A DNA stretch of 64,000 nt, from positions 412,205 through 476,204 of the forward strand of contig JAUJYN010000013.1 of assembly GCA_030737835.1 (NCBI GenBank), written 5' to 3'. The notes beneath the pieces were generated by a model that searched no databases, was not told where the DNA came from, and worked only from the letters and a program-made list of their open reading frames with translations. Made by a program: the position numbers and the translations under genes. Source of the DNA: Acorus gramineus (lineage: Eukaryota; Streptophyta; Magnoliopsida; Acorales; Acoraceae). Shown here piece by piece: positions 12,015-22,030 of this stretch (position 1 is its first letter; every line of letters starts with the position of its first letter).

Positions 12015-13129
12015 GTAAGCCTCTTTTCCTCTCTTTTCTTGCATAGATGTATGTTAGGAGGGTGTGGTTGGGAGGCGGTCAGCGGCGGTGGGTGGCCGTC
12101 GGAGGGCTGTGGTGGTGGTCGGAGGCCTTGGGGTGGTCGGTGTTGGTGGTAGAGGAGCTCGGGTAGGGAGTTAGGCAGTCCGAGCAGAGTGTTGGGCAGT
12201 CCCGGGTGTGTTAGCAGCAGGCGCAGCAGGTGGGCGCACTAGGTGGCCGGGCACGCGGGTGCGTGCGCGCAGGCGTGCGCGCGGCGTGCGCTCGGGTGGT
12301 GCTGCAGGCGTGCTGGGCGCGCTGGGTAGGGCTAGTGCGGAGCAGGATGGCTGCGGGCTGTGCGAGCAGGGCAGGCCGGCTGGGCAGGCCATGCTCGGGC
12401 AGCTGGAAGGGGGGGTGCTCGGGCATCAGGCGGGCAGTGGCTGGGCGTGCAAGGCGAACGGTGCTCGGGCCACTCTGCGACGCGCGCAGGCAGGCAGCGC
12501 AGGCAGCAGCGCGGGCATGCTGGCAGGCGCGTTGGGCGCCTGCTGCCAGGCGCGCTGGGCGCGTGCTGCGCGTGCGTGCACGTGGGCGCTGGGTGAGGGT
12601 CCCGGGAGCTGGGCGCTGAGCGTCGGGTGCTGGGCCGCGGATACCGGGGGGTGGGCTGAGGCGCAGGCGTGCGCGCGGTGCAGGGGGTGCGAGCGGGTGG
12701 TGCGCGCGGGTAGAGGCTGGTAGGTGCGCACGGATAGGGGGCTGGAGGTGCGCACGGGGTGCGCGCGGGGCGAGACGCTGCGCGCGGGGCGTGCGGGGTG
12801 CTCGCGGGCCAGCGCGAGACCTGCGGGGTGTGCGTGGGCGGCTGCGCTGGGGCGCAGGGGGCGCGCGGTGCACCCGGGAGGTTCGGCGGCGTGTCCAGGC
12901 GGCGGGCGAGGGCCCGGCGGTGCGCGGGGTGCGTTGGCTGAGCCGCGGCGGTGCACCCGGGCGGTCGGGTGACCGTGCGGGTGGTTGCCGGGGTGCTCGG
13001 GCTAGCGTGCGTGCGGGTCGTATGCACGTTTGCCCGAGTGTTGGTTGTTTGTTTGTGGGTTTTGTGAATTTTGATGTCTTTGGTTGTAGTTGTGGATTTT
13101 AACTCACCATATAAATGTCTGTCTTGCAG
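12015..13129 (+). other. Candidate leader intron with GC-rich core
   Basis: Donor CCTTG/GTAAGC at 12015 and acceptor TCTTGCAG/ATCCTG ending at 13129, 1115 bp. The core at about 12170-13000 is GC-rich. The 100 bp before the acceptor are T-rich, as expected of a plant intron 3' end. Confidence 0.5.
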
Positions 13130-16100
13130 ATCCTGACGGGCGGTCGCGCGACGACCTGAACTTCGGTGAGTGGGACAATCCAACCCAGTAGAGAGGCGTT
13201 ATATGCATTTGTGCGTATACCGATCTCTCCTGGGGCACCATGGATGTATATTAACCGGCAGTAATATGTAATCCATGCTTGCATGATTTAAATGTAGAAT
13301 GCATGCTACCCTAGTCTTTGCATGTTAGGGACTTGCACCCATAGGATAGGTGTAAGAGCCATGCACCATGCCTCCTGTTTTCATGCTAGGAAACCTCGAC
13401 CTATGCATGCGTCCCACTAGTTTATTTATTAAATTAAATGCTAGTCTATGTTAAATCTCATGCCTTAGATAATATTATAGGGGGGAGCCTTGCGAGGTCA
13501 ACATTGAGACCCGTGCTAGGGTACTCCGTGTTCCTTGTTTGGTTGTCGGGATGTCCTGTATCGGGACCTCATGCTGCCCTCCCAAGGTTTCTAGTCCCAT
13601 TAATATTATAAGTAATGTTATATAACTGGTATGATTATTAGCAATTCTAGTGAATATTATAGGGGAGGGGCCTTGCGAGGACAGCGGTGAGACTCGGGTT
13701 AGGGTACTCCGTGTTCCTCGTTTGGTTGTCGGGGTATCCTATATCAAGAACTCACGCTGCCCTCCCGAGTTCTTTCCCCCAATGATATTACAACCTTGCT
13801 TTTATTGTACGTGTTCCCCGCATCTTGGTTATGCGCCCTGGAGGAACTCTGAAGAGTTCATGGCATTAGAGTTGTAGAGATGTGTTGTCGGCGGATCCGA
13901 GTGGATCATATGCGTATGGATGGGCTGTTCTGTTTCCCTTCGTTGGATCCGTGTAGAGACTGCCCCAGCGTGATAAGGTCGTCCCTTCCGAGGGCTCCCA
14001 TCAGTAGGCGCCTCCCGATATTTGTGACGGACTGCGCTGAAGTTATGGGTGAAGGCCAGCGGCCTACGGAGTGGAGGAGAGACTATCGGTGGACCAAGGG
14101 TGACCAACAGCCTAGTCAGTCCCAATATCCTATGTCACCCGTGGTAGGGTGAGGGTGTGGTGGTTCGGCGGGGTACGAACCACTGGATTATGTTGTTATG
14201 TCACTTAGAGGCTGGATAAATAATGGAATTGTGGTAAATATTATCTGTGATGCATGGGTTGTGCTGTTCACTGAGCGTGTGGCTCACCCCTCGCATATGT
14301 TTTTCCCTAGTGGTCACTGAGCCTGAGCTGGAGCCGGAGCAGCAGTTGGAGCTTTCCGAGGGATTCCTTCAGTAGCGGAGCAGCGCTACGTTCCGCGAGT
14401 GCCAGAGGTTATCAGCATCCCTTCTTGGCTGTATGTATTTTATTTCCGTGCTTGGCACGCGTTTGTATATATTCAGTTGTATTGGTGTATATTGGCTCTC
14501 ACAGGACAGAGGATTGAGTATCGAGTCTGTAGTATGTTTATTTACAGATTCACTCTTTTGCTTCCGCATTTGGTGTATATATCATGTCAGCCTCTTTGTT
14601 GTCTGAGTGTCATTCTGGTTGTTTGTGTATGATATATTATTGACCTCCTGTGTAGATTCTGATATTATATATACACTTGCCGAGACCCGGGGACGGCCGC
14701 CCTGGGGCGTGACATACCGTCCTCCCCTGGGGCACCATAGTAAATATTAACCTGTTTAATATGAAGACTATGTAAGCATGATAATCTGTAGTATGCATGC
14801 CACCCTAAATTTGTATGCTAGGAACTTATACCCTTAGGACCCGTATAAGAACCATGCACCCTGTTATCATGTTTCCATGCTAGGAAAGCCCCGACCGATG
14901 CATGTTCCCATTTAGTTTAATTTATTTAAATAAAATGCGAGCATGTGATTATTAGCCTGTCTTAGTGAATATTATAGGGGAGGGGCCTTGCGAGGACAGC
15001 GGTGAGACCCGGGCTAGGGTACTCCGTGTTCCTTGTTTGGTTGTCGGGATGTCCTATATCGGGACCTCACGCTGCCCTCCCAAGGATCTTTTCCCCAATA
15101 ATATTCCACCCTTGTTATTATATGATCTGTTCCCCGCATCTTGGTTATGCGCCCTGGAGGAATTCTGAAGAATTCATGACATCCGTAGAGTCTCCCTTCT
15201 CTGGATTAAAGGGCCTTGCGAAGTCAGCGTTGAGACCCAGGCTAGGGTACTCCGTGTTCCTTGTTTGGTTGTCGGGGTATCCTATATCGGGACCTCAAGG
15301 TGCCCTCCCAAGGTTTCTTTTCTTTAGTTAAGGAATTCAGCGGATCCGAGTGGATCATATGCGATGGATAGGCTGTTCTGTTCCCTTCGTTGGATCCGTG
15401 TAGAGACTGCCCCAGCGTTAGAAAGGCCGTCCCTTTCGAGGGCTCCCATCAGTAGGCGCCTCCCGATATTTGTGACGGACTGTGCTGAAGTTGTGGGTGA
15501 AAGCTCCCATCAGTAGGCGCCTCCCGATATTTGTGACGGACTGTGCTGAAGTTGTGGGTGAAGGCCAAGCGGCCTACGGAGTGGAGGAGAGACTATCGGT
15601 GGACCAAGGGTGACCAACAGCCTAGTCAGTCCCAATATCCTGCGTCACCCATGGAGGGGTGAGGGTGAGGGTGTGGTGGGTCAGCCATGAGGTGACCCAC
15701 TGGTTTGTGGAATTGTGGTCTAAGGATGATTATTAGATTAGTATGTCCCAATATCCTATGTCACCTATTGAGGGGTGAGGGTGAGGGTGTGGTGGTTCGG
15801 CGATGTACGAACCACTGGATTTATGATGTTATGCCACTTTGAGGCTGGTTGTTAATTAATTGTGGTTAATATAGCTGTGATGCATGGGTTGTGCTATTCA
15901 CTGAGCGTGTGGCTCACCCCTCGCATAATTATTATTCTCCAGTATTATCTGAGCCAGACTTGAAGGAGGAGCTCCCCGAGGGATTTCATCAGTAGCGGAG
16001 TAGCACTACGTCCCGCGAGTACCAGAGGTTATCAGCACCCCTTTTTGATTGTATGTATTATATTCCGTGCTTGGGCACGCGGTTGTATTTTATTTGGATG

Positions 16101-16336
16101 TCCTTGTATATATTGGCTCTCACAGGACAGTTGATTATGTATCGAGTCTGTAATATGTCTTTGATTTACAGACTCAGTTTTTAGCTTCCGCATTTTGTGT
16201 ATATATCATCTCAGCCCTGCTTTTGTCTTTGTTGTCATTTTTAGCTGTTGCGTGAGTATGTTATTGAACTCCTGTTTAGACTGATATCATATATACACTT
16301 GCCGCGTCCCGGGGACGCCCGGGGCGTGACAAAAGT

Positions 16337-16348
16337 TGGTATCAGAGC
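16337..16348 (+). other. Primer binding site, initiator Met tRNA (E)
   Basis: TGGTATCAGAGC lies 5 bases after the 5' LTR end (16331). It defines the LTR boundary and the element's orientation. Confidence 0.88.
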
Positions 16349-16449
16349 CTGGTCCTGTCAGAGCCAATGGTCTTCTTTTCGTAGAGATGAGTCCTAGGAT
16401 TTCTATATGAGTATTTCATCCTAGTTTCTGGTTTTCATGGGTTGCTGAT

Positions 16450-16863
16450 ATGCCTCCTCGTGGAGGACGGCGCGGACTAGGTCCCTCTCGACCTTTGGAG
16501 GTTTCCGGACCTGTCGGAGGCGAGGATGCTACTGGAGAGTCCATGGCTGCGAGGCCAGGATCGGCGCATGAGCCTCCTCCATGGAAACGTGCGTTCGCTC
16601 GAATAGCGGATTTGGTGGAGACTCAGACGAGGGCACTGGAGGCCCAGGCTAGAGTGTTGGCAGAGCAGGCGCTGGAGATCCAGGAACTGAGGGCTGCCCG
16701 TGATGCAGTTCCACCGGTCCCCTTGGTGGCAGATCCGCCTGTGGTACCCGAAGTACCCCCAAGTCCCCGTGGTGATTCCGGCGGTGAGAGCTCGGGATCC
16801 CCTAGTGTGGGAGGTGGAGCTAGAGGCTGTAGTGCAAGTACCAAGAGTGGCTGTTCGAGTTAA
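16450..16863 (+). pseudogene. Truncated chromovirus gag of element E
   Basis: The gag start at 16450 encodes a basic N-terminus (MPPRGGRRGLGPSRPLEVSG). An alpha-helical segment follows (FARIADLVETQTRALEAQARV, about residues 45-68), then a Pro/Val-rich linker. Compared with the copy at 34418-33636 the frame slips near 16765. The gag sequence ends near 16857, where an LTR-B-like block starts, so capsid core and zinc knuckle are absent. The sequence up to 16765 stays close to the other copies. It cannot form a capsid, and function is unlikely beyond retaining leader sequences that may matter for packaging. Confidence 0.75.
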
Positions 16864-17370
16864 GGAGGCCGGGTTGTAGCCGTCCTGGCGGAGAGGCTCC
16901 CATCCGTAGGTGCCACCGATGCAGTCGGAGGGGTACTGATCATGGGGGAATACCAGGTAGAGGCTAACCCAGAAGAGGATTAATGAATAATGTCGCGAGC
17001 GTGGAATCGTTCTCCCCTTCGTCGGATCCGTGTAGGGACTCCTCAGCGTTAGAGAGGCCTTCCTGACAGAGGGCTCCCCTCAGTAGGCACCTCCTGATTT
17101 TGGTTTCAGACTGTGCTGAATTATGGGAGCGGACCAGGCGGCCTACGGTGTGGAGGAGAGGCTACCGGTGGACCAGGGGTGAAGAACAGTCTAAGTCTCT
17201 CCCAAAGTCCCAAAATGTCTCCTTTCGGGAGTGAGGGTGTGGATGAGACGAAGACGCGTCGCCTCGTGACCCAATTGTTGTTCGACCGTTCCCACGGATG
17301 TTGGGTCCGGTCTTGTGATGGATGATGAAGGATGTCGGTGGGTGATTATCTAGATGTAGATGATCCAGTG
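16857..17370 (+). repeat. Type-B LTR block inside the internal region of E
   Basis: This ~510-bp segment resembles type-B LTR U5 sequence at 237-600 and 40978-41110. Shared features are GGCCGGGTTGTAGC, GGATCCGTGTAG, GACAGAGGGCTCCC, the CCAGGGGTG segment, the GACGCGTCGCCTC segment, and the end near GTAGATGATCCAG. Equivalent blocks sit in element G (about 32525-33060) and fragment K (about 37740-38340). Confidence 0.7.
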
Positions 17371-17394
17371 CGGTTGGTGGTGTTCTTTAAGGGT

Positions 17395-17560
17395 GATGTC
17401 TTCTTCTAGTGTTCCTTCTGGATTAAGGGGCTTTGCGAGGACAGCGTTGAGACCCGGGCTAGGGTACTCCGTGTTCCTTGTTTGGTTGTCGGGATATCCT
17501 ATATCGGGATCTCATGGTGCCCTCCCAGGGTTTCTTTTCCCAGTCAAGGAATACCTTAGA
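17395..17560 (+). repeat. LTR cassette copy inside the internal region
   Basis: One copy of the ~120-bp U5 cassette (ACTCCGTGTTCCTTGTTTGG, then a TATCGGGATCTCATGGTGCC stretch), which is otherwise found twice in each type-A LTR. A second internal copy lies at about 17785-17905. Confidence 0.7.
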
Positions 17561-17577
17561 AGCATCACACGGATGGT

Positions 17578-17681
17578 GGAACAAGTGCAAGTTTTGGTTG
17601 GAGCTTCTTCCCCGTGTATCGGTATCGCTGGAACAAGTGCAAGTTTTGGTTGGAGCTTCTTCCCCGTGTATCGGTATCGCT
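17578..17681 (+). repeat. 52-bp tandem duplication
   Basis: Two head-to-tail copies of a 52-bp unit, 17578-17629 and 17630-17681, beginning GGAACAAGTGCAAG. They appear identical, which suggests a recent slippage or unequal-exchange event. Confidence 0.85.
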
Positions 17682-17909
17682 GGTAACCATGGGTTCGCGT
17701 GCGGTGCCAGTGTAAAGTGTTGAGGATGTGGAGTATTGCTCATTAAGGGTGATGTTTTCCTCTAGTGTTCCTTTTCTGGTTTAAGGGGCCGCGTGAGGTC
17801 AGCATTGAGACCCGAGCTAGGGTACTTCGTGTTCCTTGTTTGGTTGTTGGGGTATCCTATATCGGGACCTCAAGGTGCCCTCCCAAGGTTTCCTTTCCCA
17901 GTCAAGGGA

Positions 17910-18505
17910 TACCCTGGAAGCATCAGCTGGTGATGGATCAAGGGCGAGTTTGGATGGAACTTATGGCCTTTCTGGGCTATGTGATTATGGTGAAGGTATA
18001 TCTATGGACCCGGGTAAGACGCTTGCTATGTCGAATTGGAGTAGGCCGTCGAACCCCGTAAGGATTCGGAGCTTCCCGAGTTTGGCAGGTTATTGCAGGA
18101 GTTTTGACGAGGGTTTCTCGAAGATAGCTGTTCCTCTTAACCGCATTACTCGGAAAGATGTCCGGTTCGAGTGGTCCCCGTCTTGCGAGGAGAGCTTCCA
18201 GGAGTTGAACCGGAGGCTCACCTCAGCGCCAGTTCTTACCCTTCCGTCTGGGAGGGGTGGGTTCGCAGGTTGCTCTGAGGCATCGCGGTTGGGTGTGTGT
18301 TGCGTCCACGATCCTGCTCACGTCATCCCGTTTGAGCCGCTCGTCTTCGAGCCGGACTGTCATTCGTGGAGCAGCTGATTGTGATCATGGACCGCCGTGA
18401 CAAAGGGCTCCGCACCGAGACCGTCCATCTGGTCAAGGTGCGATGGCGGCACCATTCCAGTGTCGAGGCCCCCTTGAGAGCTCGAGGGCGCCTTGCGTGA
18501 CGCGT
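17910..18505 (+). pseudogene. RT/RNase H fragment fused to chromodomain tail (E)
   Basis: In forward orientation the sequence encodes the RT C-terminal connection (SFPSLAGYCRSFDEGFSK, KDVRFEWSPSCEESFQELNR) and the RNase H start (LTSAPVLTLPSG, ASRLGVCCV). At about 18310 it passes directly to HDPAHVIPFEPLVFEP, the integrase C-terminal/chromodomain-type tail. RNase H catalytic residues and all of integrase are skipped. The frame then breaks near 18365. Elements G (31690-32290, minus) and K show the same joint, so the deletion predates their spread. Chromodomain tails guide chromovirus integration, but this protein is not intact. Confidence 0.78.
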
Positions 18506-18560
18506 ATCCGCATTTCTTCCCTTCCTAGATGTTTTTGCATTATTTTGAGGACAAAATTTC

Positions 18561-18575
18561 CTAAGGAGGGAAGAA
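18561..18575 (+). other. Polypurine tract of element E
   Basis: The purine-rich CTAAGGAGGGAAGAA directly precedes the 3' LTR start TGTTATATATG at 18576. It follows the conserved GGACAAAATTTC motif shared with elements G and H. Confidence 0.82.
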
Positions 18576-19329
18576 TGTTATATATGTGTCACTTTTAACC
18601 TTCTGGTAACCGTTGGAGCGTTCTGGCAGTTTTCGGTTTTTTTTTCGTTTTTCGATCGGAACCGCCAAAATTTCGGGCTGTTAGCTATCGCCCTGAGATT
18701 GAGGGCTCCGATTGAAAATGTAACTGCATATTATGTGTCCTGGTGCCATTCCAAGCCTCTCGTGAAAGTTTTGTCGAATTCCGGTAACGTTTCAGAATTT
18801 CACAGTTTCGAGGCGTATCCGGGTTTTGATCGGGCGAGAAGTCATTGGGAGACTTTGACTTGGTCAATGTGGACCCTTGACTTGGTCAAATGATTTTGGA
18901 TTTTAGTGTGGTTGGGTTGACTAGGGTCAAACCACACTTAAGCCTCCCTAAGCTAGCTTAAACCCTAATTAACCTAGCTTAGCCTAATCTAAATGAGGTT
19001 TGACTTATTTAAGTGGGATGAAAAGTTGCCTTTCACTATTCATCATCTTCTCAAATGAGATTTCTCTCTCCCCCTCTCTCTTTTTCAAGCTTTTGAGCCA
19101 CCTAGGGTTCTCAAAACTTAAAACCCAAAGCATAGAAAGGGTAGATTCGGTCCCGATCTACACCCCGGTGGTTTCAAATCCGAATTATGGCGTGTATTGC
19201 CCTTCCTCCCGCCCTCTCTTCTCCTCAGATCTGAGCCGTTTTGGAGGTGGGAAGAGGTCTTGGTGGTGGAGACCCTTGGAGAGGCGTTTCGGTGCGCGGA
19301 GAGCAACCGAACATCCCTTCCTTATCTTG

Positions 19330-20193
19330 GTAAGCTCTTCTTCCTCTTCTTTTTAGCTTAGATGCTTGTTAGGAGGGTGGCTTTGAGGTTGGGTGGTGGT
19401 CGGCGGTTGTGGGTGGCTGTTGGTGGTGGTTGGGAGGCGGTTGGAGGCCGTTGGTGGCCGTCGGAGTGGTGGTTGGCTGTCTCGGGCGGGCTGGCAGGCT
19501 GTCCCGGGTAGGCTGGTAGGCAGGCAGTGCAGCAGGCGGAGCAGATGGTAGGGCGCGCGCGCACGTGCGCGCGGGCGTGCGCGTGGGCGGGCGCAAGGGT
19601 GGAGCTGGCGCTGGGCGCGGGTGCTGGGCACTGGCGGGCGCAGTCGCGCACAGGTGCGTGCGCGCGGGTGCGCGGGTGCGCGCGGAGCAGGCGCGCGGGT
19701 GCGTGCGGGTTCTGGCGCGAGCGGGGGTGCGCACAGGGGTGCACGCGGGCGCGCGCGGGCGTGCGCGCGCGCGGGCAGGGCGCCTGGGCACTGTGCCTGG
19801 GTGCGGGGCAGGGCGGCTGGGCATGCGCCTGGGCGCGGAGCTGGGGACCAGTGCGTGCGCGTGCTGGGGCGTGCGTGCAGTGCGCGCGGGGGCGCGCTGG
19901 GCTGGACGCGCGGTGCGCGTGCGTGCGGCAGTGCGTCGGGACGCGCGGGCAGGCGCGTGACAGTGCGCCGATGGTGCCGGGGTGTGTGCGTGCGTGCGCA
20001 TTCGTGCGTGCGGATGCGGGTGGCCGTGTGTGCGGCTGCCCGGGGGGGTTCGGGAGTGAGTTGGGGTGCTCGGACTTGCGTGCGTACAGGCCGTATGTAC
20101 GCTTGTCCAAGTGTTAGGTATTTTAGTATATTTTTGTGTATTTTTAGTTTGTTTCTGTATTTTGCTCACCGATTTGATTACCCTATCTTGTAG
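19330..20193 (+). other. Candidate leader intron with GC-rich core (E 3' LTR)
   Basis: Donor TCTTG/GTAAGC at 19330 and acceptor ATCTTGTAG/ATCTTG ending at 20193, 864 bp. It is 59 bp longer than the 5' LTR counterpart, with the difference inside the CG-alternating core. Confidence 0.5.
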
Positions 20194-20826
20194 ATCTTGA
20201 CGGACGGTCGCGCGACTACCTGGCTACCGGTGAGTGGCACGATCCAACCCAGTAGGGAGGCGTTACATGCACTTGGGACTGTACCGTCCTCCCCTGGGGC
20301 ACCATAGTAAATATTAACCTGTTTAATATGAAGACTATGTAAGCATGATAATCTGTAGTATGCATGCCACCCTAGATTTGTATGCTAGGGACTTATACCC
20401 TTAGGACCCGTATAAGAACCATGCACCCTGTTATCATGTTTCCATGCTAGGAAAGCCCCGACTGATGCATGTTCCCATTTAGTTTAATTTATTTAAATAA
20501 AATGCGAGCACGTGATTATTAGCCTGTCTTAATGAATATTATAGGGGAGGGGCCTTGCGAGGACAGTGGTGAGACCCGGGCTAGGGTACTCCGTGTTCCT
20601 TGTTTGGTTGTCGGGATGTCCTATATCGGGACCTCACGCTGCCCTCCCAAGGTTCTTTTCCCCAATAATATTCCACCCTTATTATATTATCTGTTCCCCG
20701 CATCTTGGTTATGCGCCCTAGAGGAATTCTGAGGAATTGATGACATCAGTAGAGTCTCCCTTCTCTGGATTAAAGGGCCTTGCGAAGTCAGCGTTGAGAC
20801 CCGGGCTAGGGTACTCCGTGTTCCTT

Positions 20827-21086
20827 GTTTGGTTGTCGGGGTATCCTATATCGGGACCTCAAGGTGCCCTCCCAAGGTTTCTTTTCTTTAGTTAAGGAAT
20901 TCAGCGGATCTGAGTGGATCATATGCGATGGATAGGCTGTTCTGTTCCCTTCGTTTGTTTGGTTGTCGGGGTATCCTATATCGGGACCTCAAGGTGCCCT
21001 CCCAAGGTTTCTTTTCTTTAGTTAAGGAATTCAGCGGATCTGAGTGGATCATATGCGATGGATAGGCTGTTCTGTTCCCTTCGTTG
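20827..21086 (+). repeat. 130-bp tandem duplication, 3' LTR only
   Basis: Two copies of a 130-bp unit (20827-20956 and 20957-21086) beginning GTTTGGTTGTCGGGG. The 5' LTR has a single copy (about 15265-15390), so the duplication arose after element E inserted. Confidence 0.8.
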
Positions 21087-22030
21087 GATCCGTGTAGAGA
21101 CTGCCCCAACGTTAGAAAGGCCGTCCCTTCCGAGGGCTCCCATCAGTAGGCGCCTCCCGATATTTGTGACGGACTGTGCTGAAGTTGTGGGTGAAGGCTC
21201 CCATCAGTAGGCGCCTCCCGATATTTGTGACGGACTGTGCTGAAGTTGTGGGTGAAAGCCAAGCGACCTACGGAGTGGAGGAGAGACTATCGGTGGACCA
21301 AGGGTGACCAACAGCCTAGTCAGTCCCAATATCCTATGTCACCCATGGAGGGGTGAGGGTGAGGGTGTGGTGGGTCAGCCATGAGGTGACCCACTGGTTT
21401 GTGGAATTGTGGTCTAAGGATGATTATTAGATTAGTATGTCCCAATATCCTAGGTCACCTATTGAGGGGTGAGGGTGAGGGTGTGGTGGTTCGGCGATGT
21501 ACGAACCACTGGATTTATGATGTTATGCCACTTTGAGGCTGGTTGTTAATTAATTGTGGTTAATATAGCTGTGATGCATGGGTTGTGCTGTTCACTGAGC
21601 GTGTGGCTCACCCCTCGCATAATTATTATTCTCCAGTATTATCTGAGCCGGACTTGAAGGAGGAGCTCCCCGAGGGATTTCATCAGTAGCGGAGTAGCGC
21701 TACGTCCCGCGAGTACCAGAGGTTATCAGCACCCCTTTTTTATTGTATGTATTATATTCTGTGCTTGGGCACGCAGTTGTATTTCATTTGGATGTCTTTG
21801 TATATATTGGCTCTCACAGGACAGATGATTGTGTATCGAGTCTGTAATATGTCTTTGAATTACAGATTCAGTTTTTAGCTTCTACATTTTGTGTATATAT
21901 CATGTCAGCCCTGCTTTTATCTGTGTTGTCATTTTTAGCTGTTGCGTGAGTATGTTATTGAACTCCTGTTTAGACTGATATCATATATACACTTGCCGCG
22001 TTCCGGGGACGCCCGGGGCGTGACAGATTA

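Larger units (their letters stand above)
11428..14714 (+). mobile_element. Solo LTR, type A, nested in element E's 5' LTR
   Basis: A 3287-bp LTR running from TGTTATAATTG to GGGGCGTGACA, flanked by TACCG at 11423-11427 and 14715-14719. Removing it and one duplication restores the sequence of E's 3' LTR at about 20270. A TATA box (TATATAAAG) is at 11690-11698, about 35 bp before the conserved ATTCATCATC. The U5 cassette occurs twice, near 13466-13590 and 13652-13775. It has no internal region. Confidence 0.92.
9776..16331 (+). repeat. 5' LTR of element E, interrupted by a solo LTR
   Basis: The LTR runs from TGTTATATATG to GGGGCGTGACA, and a primer site follows 5 bases later. Without the insertion at 11428-14719 it is about 3.26 kb. 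Its U3 has a W-box cluster (10025-10204) and no clear TATA box. The leader contains ATTCATCATC at about 10239. Two neighbouring U5 hairpins (15676-15700 and 15792-15815) differ by paired substitutions. The terminal palindrome GCGTCCCGGGGACGC lies at 16304-16318. Confidence 0.88.
9776..22025 (+). mobile_element. Element E: non-autonomous chromovirus LTR retrotransposon
   Basis: A complete 12,250-bp forward element with 5-bp duplications GATTA at 9771-9775 and 22026-22030. The 5' LTR is 9776-16331 (split by a solo LTR), the primer site 16337-16348, the internal region 16332-18575, the polypurine tract about 18561-18575, and the 3' LTR 18576-22025. The internal region is only 2.2 kb: a gag stub, blocks resembling LTR sequence, and an RT/RNase H piece fused to a chromodomain-type tail. 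Protease, most of RT, RNase H and integrase are missing. It needs enzymes supplied by a relative. It sits inside an Athila-like element, and both sides match that host. Confidence 0.9.
18576..22025 (+). repeat. 3' LTR of element E
   Basis: A 3450-bp LTR from TGTTATATATG to GGGGCGTGACA, followed by the duplication GATTA. It is about 190 bp longer than the reconstructed 5' LTR. A 130-bp tandem duplication (20827-21086) and a longer GC-rich core explain the difference. The 62-bp tandem duplication near 21138-21260 is present in both LTRs (also near 15440-15565), so it predates insertion. Confidence 0.9.

Noticed and set aside
15655..15790. GAGGGTGAGGGTG runs as possible telomere-like repeats
   Set aside because: The plant telomere repeat is TTTAGGG. 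These short GTGAGGG runs belong to the U5 hairpin units of the LTRs.
16337..16348. tRNA-like TGGTATCAGAGC taken as part of a tRNA gene
   Set aside because: No cloverleaf surrounds it. It is at the fixed distance from the LTR end expected of a primer site.
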